Notes under the pieces: generated by a model | Told to the model about the DNA's origin: nothing | Databases searched by the model: none | What the model saw: only the letters and a program-made list of their open reading frames with translations | Program-made: the position numbers and the translations under genes | Shown: positions 1 through 10,800 of the stretch, piece by piece | How the letters are laid out: every line of letters begins with the position of its first letter | Numbering within the stretch: position 1 is the first letter of the stretch | DNA from: Sialis fuliginosa | Taxonomy: Eukaryota; Arthropoda; Insecta; Megaloptera; Sialidae | DNA: 64,000 bases | NCBI GenBank assembly: GCA_961205875.1 | Contig: OY540819.1 | Coordinates: 7,194,501-7,258,500, forward strand | Direction: 5' to 3'

Positions 1-63
1 CTACAGATTGGGTCGTGTATAGGCAAATCGAGACGATTATTCCGCAAATAGACGACCCGAAAG

Positions 64-157
64 CTCAATTTAAAATTTTGAAATTAGAGAACAATTTTTT
101 TGTCTCATTCTAAAACAATCACAAAGCTTCTCGTATCTTCGATATTGCGAGGAAGCA
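64..157 (+). repeat. Copy of a dispersed repeat also at 34588-34684
   Basis: Shares aaaattttgaaat, agaacaatttttttgtctca and caaagcttctcgtatcttcg with the second copy in the same orientation; only a few bases differ. Confidence 0.7.
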
Positions 158-363
158 AAAATCATCTTTGATAAATAAATACATGTTTCATGTTTCTATT
201 GAATTAAATCAATGGTTTAATTAATAAAAATTTATATATTTAGCAATATTTTTAGTCGTTAAAATGAGATTTCCTTCTTAAGAGTTTTCAAAACGTTGGC
301 AACCCTTCTGTTATATCCCTGACCTCGCCTTTACTTTTTTTCAAGAGCCTCATTACTATCAGG

Positions 364-610
364 TTGCCAGACCATGCTCCATACACACACAAACACGCAC
401 GCACACAAATGCACGGGTTACGGCCCGGCGTTTGCAGCGTCCGTTGCCACGGTTACGACGGCGCGTGTGTCGTCATGCCGTCTACAGCGCTGTGGCAACG
501 GCGCACTGTGTGTGTGTGTGTGTGTGCAAGAGAGAGAGGGGAGGGGGGTCGCACGCACACGTCCGCCGCCCCAGCCCCCGCGTGTAGGGTGAGGCCGGTT
601 GCGGTAATTC
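364..610. promoter_or_regulatory. GC-rich island with CA/TG repeats
   Basis: Sharp rise in GC in an AT-rich setting, with a (CA)-rich start, a (TG) run near 505-525 and CCGCCGCC. It contains an RFX-like X-box variant, gttgccacggttac near 443-456, and several GGCAAC/GTTGCC cores. It lies more than 4 kb past the Shaker stop. It could be the promoter of a neighbouring gene; short open frames across it are composition effects. Confidence 0.35.
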
Positions 611-832
611 TACCGGCTGATGGGATTTTATTTGTTTTTATTTTTATCAGAATCGGGCCAATTTTAGACCCCCGTTAAAATTTTGTATTGAATACAGTGA
701 AACATCTGATTGTTTAAAAAAACTCTTTTTCGGTTTTGAGAAGTTTCACAATATAGTTATAAATACATTAGATTCATGAAAGAAGATCGTGAACATATGT
801 AGAAGGTTTTAATATGTAATTAATGGTACCTA

Positions 833-1062
833 CAGGGCGGTAACTACCACAGGGGCAGCCGGGGCAGTGCCCTGGGGCGTAGGGGCCCCCGCAGCAGCGT
901 AAAAATTTGAGGAACAAAAAAAATCATTAAAATTAGTAACAAGCAAAAATTGTACATTGAGGTAACAACGAAAAAAAAAGGTCTTCAATTTTTTTTGCAT
1001 ATAGTGAGGGCCTCTGGGTTACATGCTGCTCCGGGGCCCCAGAGCCTCTAGTTACGGCCCTG
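833..1062. mobile_element. Non-autonomous hAT-type element (MITE)
   Basis: 230 bp with terminal inverted repeats cagggcggtaacta and tagttacggccctg. It is flanked by an exact 8-bp target duplication ggtaccta (825-832 and 1063-1070), diagnostic of hAT. No coding capacity. It shares ends and the ggggcag/ctggggc subterminal blocks with the element at 32011-32788. Confidence 0.88.
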
Positions 1063-1996
1063 GGTACCTACTAAAACTAGCAGGAAGGGGTAAACTTTAC
1101 GTCAATATTTCATTAAAAAAAAAAGATCACATAAATTCAATCTTCTATGAATTCATTCAATAACTTGTATCGATTTTGTTTTCATTACCTTCAGAATTAA
1201 TATTTTTTTAAGGTAAAAAAAGTCGGAATAGGGGAAGTTCATGTTATATTTTGTTTGATGTTTTATACTTATGAACTATAGGAATTGAAATATTGTATGC
1301 ATGCACAAATTTTGTTAGTAACAAAGCCATTTGTACTCTTAAATTAAGTGCTAATAATTAAACTTGTGTCGGATAAGAAGCGATTTGATAATTCAGATTA
1401 TTTTGATTAGTTAATGCAAAAAAACATTTTTAAAATAAATTCTGACAATTCTACAGTCACACAATTATGAAAAGTGCAGAGATATTATTATTAACTAGAT
1501 AATTAGTAACTGGAGGAAGTTGATTATCCGTACCCTGCCTTGAATCTCCTCCACTGACATCGAGAACTTATAGCATTCATAATAAATTGTGAGATCTAGT
1601 CAACGTTATAAATTATATTTTTTTTCTAGAGTAAATCAGTCAGTAACGTGATCTTGCATGTTGATTCATACGATGTACTAAAACTATTCAAAAAAGAAAC
1701 AAGTCTCCAAATAAAATGAAATAATGTCAGAAGTCATTAATGACTGTATTTAATCTTGGCATATAGTTCCCCCCAAAAAAGTTAAAAAAACGCATAAAAT
1801 CAACAGCAGATCCGGTAAAATAAAACAGAAAAATAAATCAACAAAATTAATTCATTACAACAGGAAACCATCAAATCCACTACAGACGCAGATGCGTGTG
1901 TGAGAGAGTGAGAGAGCGCTATAATGTGTTGCATATATTAAAGAGAGACGTAGCGTGCGCGATCAATAAAGCGGGAGGGTTTAGTGCAACTTGTGC

Positions 1997-2012
1997 GCGG
2001 CTAGAGGGCAGC
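1997..2012 (+). promoter_or_regulatory. CTCF-like motif
   Basis: gcggctagagggcagc holds the core AGAGGGCAGC. It lies in a GC-rich patch 2.6 kb past the Shaker stop. Confidence 0.3.
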
Positions 2013-3089
2013 ACCACAGTGTATGCTTTTCAACAGTGATTTGTCCGCATGTCCCTGATAATAAATTCTTTGTTTCTTTCCCATCGATTCTTCGCGATTG
2101 TCTCTTCTCTCTGAAGATTATATTTTTTACAGCTATTGTACAAGTGTCTTCCAAGTTTTGTCACTGAATTTTAACAGTTTAACCTATTAAACTGCCGCAA
2201 GCTGCAATAACATGTTTTCTCTTTTTGAAGAAAATTAATTATGAATAGTTTCTTCCTCTTGATAGTATACTTTTGGTACTATTTTGAGTAAACATTCCGA
2301 ATAAATAAAAACGTCTTCTGTTTGACCTCATAGTACTCTGGAATTATAAATCATAGAAACCTTAGAATTGTCTTAAATGTTTGATATATAGTCTAGATGT
2401 TGACATTAAAATTTTAAATTATTAAGATAATTACTTTTTTATTTACAGTCTTTTAAGTAAACTACAAAAAAAACTATCCGAAGAGCAAGTGGGGTAATTT
2501 ACTGGGTCGATGTTAATTTGCAACTGATTTTAAGTACACAAGATCGATATGAATGAATTAAACATTTAAAACGTAATCTACTTGATTATTTAATTTGGTA
2601 TGAATCTGAAATGTACCAAAAGCGGTAGTCTTTTAATTTTATTAAGTCGTCAGACTTTTACAGTTTTCAGTAAAAATAAAATTAATGTATTTGCAGGAAC
2701 CTATTATTTACAAATAAAAAATTAAATTAATAATTATTCTAAAAAATATACTATTTGAATTTTAATACGTAAAACTAGACTATACAATAAATATTTTAAG
2801 ACGAATTCGAATTTGTGAGATTTATATTTCTGAAGTACTAGGAAACGTTTTTCTATCCACCCTGTACATTAACAATTATATGAATGAAATAACTATTAAT
2901 ATCTTTGAAAAAATCTGGAAAATTAGAATATCGCGATTGTATACATGGATTAGTATGTTTTATTAGTGGTAATTTTCCCAGTAACGCTTGAAGATGTCCA
3001 TTGCAATCTTTAATAAAACGCTGACCAAGAAAATCACGTGAAGTGTTTTAGTACTATGCATTATTATTGGGAGAACACGATTTCTTTAA

Positions 3090-3346
3090 CCCTCGGAGCC
3101 TCCTATGGGTTAATATGACCCATATACCGACTTTGACCGAGAATAGCGCTCAGGTATTTTAAAAAAGGGCGGTACCACAGTACCACAAGGTAACATTTTT
3201 TTAATGAAATTAAATTTAAAAATTTGTTTTTTTGAATACTTCAAAGTAATACTTGGTAAGTCAAAAGGTTCAATAGTTGCGGAATTATAGGCGGATTGAC
3301 CCAGATAGTACGCGATGATCGAAAAAATAGGCGTGTACTCCGAGGG
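3090..3346. mobile_element. piggyBac-type MITE
   Basis: Flanked by ttaa at 3086-3089 and 3347-3350. Termini ccctcggagcc and actccgaggg are inverted repeats. TTAA target plus CCC/GGG ends is the piggyBac hallmark. 257 bp, no transposase frame. Confidence 0.82.
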
Positions 3347-3890
3347 TTAATAATAAGAATCGATGGTACGAAACCAATATCGATAATAGCGCGCTATTGT
3401 TATAAGCGAATAAATAAACAACATTTACCAGTATATTATCGGGGAAGACAAGTAAAGAGCCGAGTATGCAGAGCGCGCGTCAGGCTTGTTCATTTTTAAT
3501 CAAGACCATTGGAAGAAGTGCTCTGTAAAGAAGATCACTCAAGGGCTCTCGAACGGTAACGGCTGACTCGGCGCGACCAAAGTAGTAGTCGATACGAGAA
3601 TGTCAAACGGTGGTCGTCAAGTGATTATATCAATTTCATTTATCGTTTGTTTGTGTATATACATTCGGTCCATTCTTTACAGGAATTCAAAAGGATATTT
3701 TTTTTGCATTTAAAACAGGGGTCTCCAACATTTTCAAAGGCTACATAATTTTATTACAATCAGTTAAGTTACTATTGAATTTTATGATTTGAAATTTTTA
3801 TGAGCCGTATTTTTGGAGACCTCTGATTTAAGACTTTCACTAAAGTTCCAAAACAGGGTATTTTCGTATTTTGTTATATTTTATGTTGTC

Positions 3891-3925
3891 GATTTCCGGG
3901 AATTTTTTGCGGTTCCCGGGAAATC
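3891..3925. repeat. GC-rich hairpin, possibly in the Shaker 3'UTR
   Basis: gatttccgggaa pairs with ttcccgggaaatc around a short loop. It lies just 3' (in minus orientation) to the first AATAAA after the Shaker stop. Confidence 0.6.
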
Positions 3926-4658
3926 TGTAATATAAGAAAAATAGGATTTATTATTTGTTTGCATTACTAGATTTTGGTTTCTCAATTAAATACGATCTGA
4001 AATTGATTCCTTGAAACAACCAACTCACACAGAAATAACTCTTTTGCATATTTGTAAATATAGAAACATAAGGATTAAATATAAGCAAATTCTGGTGCGA
4101 AAGAAAACAATAAACATTATTGTGACGTAAAATAATAGTAATAGTAATTTAAAAATTTTCATCGGACTTAATTGCCCGCGTTTTTAGGATAGTAAAATTG
4201 CTATGATGCGATTATTAATATACGTATGTCATTATTATACAAAAAATATCAGTAATAACAAAATAAATTGTATATCAGAATAGATTTTTCGAAGAAATTT
4301 TAGATAATTCATATTTTAATCATTTCATTTGTAAAATTCATTTTAATAAGTTTTTCATTATTAATTATTTACTTCAGAAAATCACTTCGAAAATAGACCA
4401 CACGTGATGTAGGTAGAAACGTCATGTGTAATAAAATTTAAATAATTAAAACATCGCGAAAGTCTACATAGGATCAAAAATCCCACAATATATTTTCTCC
4501 ATCTTCTTTCCTTTTGATTTGATATTTAAAATGGGAACCTCCATTTTGACGTGGTTGCAGTTTTGAAAAATAAGGAGTTTTGGGTTGAAGGTTCCTTTAG
4601 GGTTTGAGATTCAGTTTTTCGTAGATATTAAACTGTGTGTTTGATGCTTACCGAATAG

Positions 4659-4819
4659 TCAGACGTCGGTTTCAATGCTCATGGCGTTGATGTTATTGTT
4701 GTGGCGCGGATTGCAATTCTGTTTCTTGGACAACTGCTCTCTCGTCAGCAAGATGCCCTCCTCTAGCTCCATGATGTCAGACGACGACTCTGACAGGGAA
4801 CTCTTCTTCATATGTTGAC
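4659..4819 (-). CDS. Sh: Shaker exon: C-terminal tail with PDZ ligand ETDV and stop
   Basis: 161 nt: two bases finishing Gly452, 52 codons and TGA at 4659-4661. It starts [20 protein letters not shown], as in Drosophila ([20 protein letters not shown]), and ends [18 protein letters not shown] is the class I PDZ ligand by which Shaker binds Discs-large at synapses. Between these, about 20 residues ([13 protein letters not shown]...) replace the long, Gln-rich tail of the fly protein, so the tail is far shorter. The SLSESSS run offers several possible phosphorylation sites. The acceptor is ttcccag. A donor-like ggtaagc sits seven bases past the stop. I found no coding exon further downstream. 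Confidence 0.95.
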
Positions 4820-7800
4820 CTGGGAAAATACATTAACCACGATTATAAATCAGTAAAAATAGTAGCTATTTAGAGATTGTTTAAGTTAAAATAATTCGGT
4901 CAAGATATACACGGGTGTATGCCATTAGGGTTCCAAAGTACTTACTACGTGGACAGTTTGAGTTAGAAAATAATATACAAATAGGCTCATTTTATACTAA
5001 TTGAGATCTACATTTTTACACCCTACATGCCTCTCCCCATTTATCCAAAATTTGAAATAATATTGTTGACTTGAGTGTAAATATTATTTACTGTAAATAT
5101 CCCAAAAAATAATATTTTTATGTTTTAGTCGAATTTTTTTTTAGAATTTATATGTTTGTTTCCTTTATTGTTCTGACTTGATAAAAAAAAACTATTGAAC
5201 TGATTTTGATGGAACTTTGACTGTAAAAAAGCCGGAGACTCTACATATAATTAGTTTATGTTACATTACGTTAATAAAAATGTGTAAAAAATGATATGGA
5301 ATTTGATATTAAATATATACGTCAGCACACATTAACACATTGCGTGCCATGTCATACATATATGTATGAATTCATGTATGAATGACGAGCATAGTTTGTC
5401 AAAAGGTCATGTCATTCATCTATGAGCGACGCGAGTACAATTTTCTATGAGGACTTTTGCAGTGGCTCATGAAGAATCTATACACATGTTTGTGGCTTGG
5501 GCTGTCTAGTGGAAAATGCAAAACGTAACACATTACAAAAATATAATAGTCAATTTTACTTTCGTACGAAATAAGGTACTGGCACTAGTCCTGGATATGA
5601 CCCCAGTAGTTTTTTATTTTTATTTTTAAATTAAATGCACTGATTTAGAAACATTTGTTGATATTTGATTACTACCATTTCTGAATATTAATCTACATAC
5701 ATTTAATTGTGTTACAGCGTGATTTGATGATAATCGGCCAATAGGTGTCAAAATGGTGGACATTTAAAATAATTGTTAGTATAATTTATTTAAAATTATT
5801 ATATTATCATAGAAACTGCATTATTTAAAATTTGATGATCTTTCTTTTATGTCTTTTGTGTCGTAGTACTTATTATTTTGTAATCATTAGCAAGTGTCCA
5901 TTACTGCTTTTACTTTATCCATTACAGGAGAAAATACAAACAAAATAAAAGGTTATAATTTAAAAAACAAACTATATTTGCGGACTTTGGCAATTAAATA
6001 AATTAAATAAAGAGTTACTTGTTTTATTAGTAACATGAGTTCGTGAGAATTATAAAAAAGAAGCACGTCAATCAAAAACAGTAAACCTTGTTCTTATATC
6101 AGCCATAACTGGTGCCAGTACCTTATACCGTGATTTGTAATTTGTTAAGAAAAATATCTGCCAAATCTTAACATACCTTACACATGGGTATAATTTTTGA
6201 TCAAGTCTATACCCAAAGCCGTCTATACAGATTATTATAAACACAATCATACTATGAATATATTTTCTTTATTTTATGACTAAACGCTTCGACAGATTTT
6301 GATAAAAAACTACTAAACATTAAAGGGTTATTATTCTGATATGTGATAAAAAATTAAAAATGTTTGACCGTTTTGTTTTTGAAATATAATTAAATTTCAA
6401 ATACGATACGGTCAATCATTTTGTTTTTGAAATACAAGGTCAATCATTTGGAATTTTTTATCGCATATCAGAATAATAAACCTTTACTATTTGATAGTTT
6501 TTTATCAAAATCTGTGGAAGTTTTTAGTCATGAGAATGGACGAACTTGATATAGTGGATACGTACAAAAGTGACAACTTTGATGACTATTATCTCGAGTT
6601 TAAAACGGTCGATCTCTTTAAAAATTCACGTTTGGATAGATATCATTATTCTTTTTATGCCCTGATTTTTTTTTTAAATTCTATCGAAATGACGTTTGCA
6701 CGAGAACTACCTTAAATGAATCATTTAAGGACTAATAATTTTTATGAACCCTTTTAAGAAAATATCAAAAACGAAATATTGCTGTACAATATGGTTGATG
6801 ATATTTTCTACTCGCACAGAACATGTGAAAGTGAAAACATCTCAGTAAAGAGAAGAAACGCTGTCCACTCGAACGAAAGACATATTGCAACGCTAGTCCC
6901 ATATTATATATTTATTTTTACTGTCTATTTAATAAATAATATACATATACTATTCTGGGCAGCAGGTACCCGTATATATTATAAATTATGTATATATGCG
7001 TAGGTATATTTTCTTTTAAGGAAAAAAAACACGACCCTGATCGTAGTCATTTTACTAAAAATAAATACCTAATTTAGTATCATACATAATTATTGCAATT
7101 TACTTGATCACTGAAAAGTAAATATATTAGTTTTGAATGTTTGTTAGTTAGTGTAATAAGTCTATTAGTTGGATGAAACAAAAGCAATAAAATTTACACA
7201 AAATCTAAACTATGTAATTAATTACAAAATATTGGCGCCAGAAGATGTAGTTAAATACCATTTTATTTCAAATTTAAGATCTTTCAATTGAGATGTTGTT
7301 CTATTTTGAACAAGTGTTATTGTCATACAATGTAATATATTTGTTGATTATTTGGAAACAAATTCTTTGATCTTTGATTTATATATACTTTCTTCAATTA
7401 AAAAAAGAAATCCAATACGAGTGTATGAAGATATTTTAAAAACATTATTAAATTGAAATATAATATGTGTATAGTCGGAAACCAAGAATTTTAGAATAAT
7501 AAAATATTTGTTTAAATAAAATAGGACTGAAGGAATTTAGGGGGGGGGGGGGGGGTACTACCTTGTGAGCGCAACATCGAGATTAATTTTCTCGTTTTTT
7601 TAAAGACATTTATTGAATATTTTTATATATTATTGTACATTGTACAATATTGTACATGTATTAATGTATTCAAAATTGTTATTTATTATTTAAAAACAAA
7701 ATGGTGCTGCTGCAGCTACCGCAAATATTTTTTTTGATTTCCCTGGCAGTACTCCTATAGGTAGCAATTTTTCATTTAGAACAAAAAACACAAAAGATTT

Positions 7801-10800
7801 TTAATATATAGACTAAAATTTGAAAGAATCTGCCGAAAATCGGGTATAAAATCGGTTATACTAAATCAATCAAAAAAATCTTACGTTCTTTACTAGAAAA
7901 TGTTATTATGAAGCTACAGTCAATCCGTTAAAGACTGAAGGCGCTAGGAGTGCAGGCAGTTAAAAAAACATGTTTAAAAAGAATGCTATTAAGTTTGAAA
8001 GCCACACCGGCGCTGACTTCGTTCGGAAAATTGACTTTTTCGGACATATTATAATTTTTTTCCTTCATTCTCCTTTTGTAGATAATTCTTGAATAGTTAA
8101 GTGATCATTTAAACCAATAAAAAAAATGGTCAATTTTTTTTACAAAGTAGTACCTCCTTTATAAAAATGCTTGTTTCTACTGCCATGGGTACGGGTTTCT
8201 TAAAATGTAAAGAGTTTCACACAATAGATTGCCCGTAGATATAAAATGTACCATTTATCATAATCAATAATTTTTGAAACCATCTTATACAGTTAGAAAA
8301 GAATTTTTTTATGACAGAACAAATATGAGAAGATTATATGAATATTAAATATTTAAATTAGATATCGATACTTACTAATTGTATACAGCTGGTAAAAAAA
8401 GGTTTATTTTTAGAAGAGTTTATTTTTATTTCTGTAATCAATATTCTTATTTTGCATTATTTTTAACACGAATGCTACGTTTTGAATTTCATTCATACTA
8501 AGATTTCTGTTTTTAATATTTCCTTTAGTTAAGAAGTCAATAATACAACAAGTGGCTAGGTATTTTTTGGGTTAACTTATTTTGATATAAAAATATTTCA
8601 GTTAACAGTTAATATAAGACATTCATAGCTGGATTGGCCCAGCGAGATACTGTAAATTTCTCGGATGCCCGTACCCTAGCAATAAAATAGAAAAAAAAAT
8701 AGATAAACTTAGATATTATATGTATATTATGAATGCCTTTTTAGAGTTCCGAAGAAACCCTATTAATCTTACTTTGTCGTCCGTCCGTCCGTACTTAAGA
8801 AACTTTAAAGAAAAATATTGTCGTACTTAATGAACTGTCTGGTCCCAGTACTGGATTTTAAAAGTGGGGAGCTCCTTGTGACCAACTTAAAAAAAAACCA
8901 CATCACTTTTTTTGTCTACACTCTATACTGCTTGACCCGTACTTTGACCGGTACTTGTCTATTATATCCCCGGCGATTTGAAAAAAATAAAATCACTCGG
9001 AACATAAAATAACTAGTTCTACAGATAGGCAAGTGTCATGTAGGTGTAACGTTAATTAGCGCCAATGTGAGTAAAGTGTGTACTATTAATTTGAATATTT
9101 TTAAATAGGTAATTAATGGGTAATTATTATACATATACATAGGTATTCTGTAACTAATTACATTATAAAAAGGCGAAGATTTATTTGTTTTGTGTTTTTA
9201 TTATGAATATAAATCATATTAATGTATTTTATTATGTATATATGCTTTATTGTACTTTTGGTTAATACGGAAAACATGGGCGGTCGCTGTCAGAATTGTC
9301 AATAATTACGTATATTTATATAGTTATTCAGAATAGAGTTTATTTAATTTGATAGAATTATTTAAAAACAGTTTGTTGCGGCGGTGACAGAATACCCGTT
9401 TTTAACCTAACGAAAAGTAATCAATTCGATTTCGCTCCAATAGATTGCCCTAATCAAGGATAGTTAGAAGTTATCATTCAAAAATAATGAAAAATATAAT
9501 ATGAATATTTAAACTAATAATACAAACTACATGACAGTTGTCTATCTGTAGAACTGGTTATTTTATGTTCCTAGTGATTTTGGTTTTTTCAAACCGCCGG
9601 GGATATAATAGACAAGTACCTTTTCCGGTACTTAACCCGGAGGCATTCATTAAAATAACAATATCATTATCACAATCATCAATCTTTACCCCGAAAAATT
9701 TAACAATATATAAACCACTCTCACTTTACCACTCTTGTCAACATAACAGCAATTGGTAGAGTGTTAACAACGCAAAGGCATGTGCCCTATCATAGTTGGC
9801 GCCGCATTTGCTAATTGTAAGTGGTGGTTGGCAACACTGGTTTCATTGTTTTGATCACGTGCCAGGATCACTTGGCAACCTCGCCTTAACCGTACACTGT
9901 GTTAACAATTAATATAACGCTGTTATTTCGACCGATGTATGTATTGTTGCAACAGCAACAAGTTCTGACATGTTGTCGGTAATTGAAAACAAGTTTCAAC
10001 ATGTTCGAGACGAAAATTTCACGTGTTCGATGATGATGTATGTAATTTTGTTGTTGTTGATTGCATTTAGTGAAAATTATGAGTGTACATGTGGGAGAGA
10101 GAGATGGGGATTTATTGGTTTTTTATGTGCAAAAATAAAATAGTAAACTATTAACCAATATATAATTCTGGTGTTATTACACAGTTTAAGTAAATTGAGT
10201 TAGTGATGATGTCTGCAACTTATACAAGATATTCTGTAATAATTCGGTTACTTTTTTTCTATTAATTTTTTTTTTCAAATTCCATGTGTTGATAAAAAAA
10301 CACAGTATTTGACTTGTTTACGACCAAAACATATGAAACACAATTTATCTGATTTTTAATGATAGTAAACACAATATAAAAAAGTATCAAGTTTTTTTAA
10401 GGTTTTGATAATATTAAACTGATTCAGAAATAATCCATACTTATTAATTGTATTAACAAATACATATATTTTGTACGTATCTGCCTTTGTACTAGTCCCG
10501 TCTCGTTTGAAAAACCGAAACAAGATCGCTTAAATTTTGACGAGACAAAATTTAAAGCCCTAAAAGCTCAGCACGATATAACAAAGATCTTACCTAACGT
10601 GCCGGGAAGGTACGGACAACTCGTCACGTGGTTAAAGTTCTGCGACTGCATCTCCTCCTGGTCGGTCTCGCGGTGGTAGAAGTAGTTGAAGTTGGACACG
10701 ATTACAGGCACCGGCAAGGCGATGGTCAGTACACCGGCGATGGCGCACAAAGACCCAACGATCTTACCCCACACTCCCACGGGCCTGTGTCGAGAGAGGA

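Larger units (their letters stand above)
1..4658 (-). other. Shaker 3'UTR and downstream flank
   Basis: No coding exon seen. The first AATAAA on the minus strand after the stop is at 3947-3952, about 700 nt on; the true polyadenylation site is unknown. The stretch holds a GC-rich hairpin (3891-3925), a piggyBac-type MITE (3090-3346), a CTCF-like motif in a GC-rich patch near 2000, an hAT-type MITE (833-1062), and a GC-rich, CA/TG-repeat island (364-610). The first 160 bases carry a dispersed repeat also found at 34.6 kb. Confidence 0.6.
4820..10593 (-). other. Shaker intron between S6 and C-terminal exons
   Basis: 5774 nt, AT-rich, with no exon-like reading frame. It contains MITE copy 1 (5574-6123), a 256-bp hairpin (6276-6531), a 16-base G run (7540-7555), an inverted duplication (8938-9045 with 9527-9645) and a moderately GC-rich patch with E-box and GGCAAC motifs (9770-9910). 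Confidence 0.8.

Noticed and set aside
364-678. 104-codon plus-strand frame with His/Thr and Cys/Val repeats
   Set aside because: Low-complexity product of CA and TG repeats in a GC-rich patch; no recognisable protein.
5333-5530. Possible second piggyBac-type element starting ttaacacattgcgtgcc
   Set aside because: No matching inverted end with TTAA was found at a plausible distance.
9720-9760. tRNA-like box A pattern (ggtagagtg)
   Set aside because: No box B or cloverleaf arms nearby.
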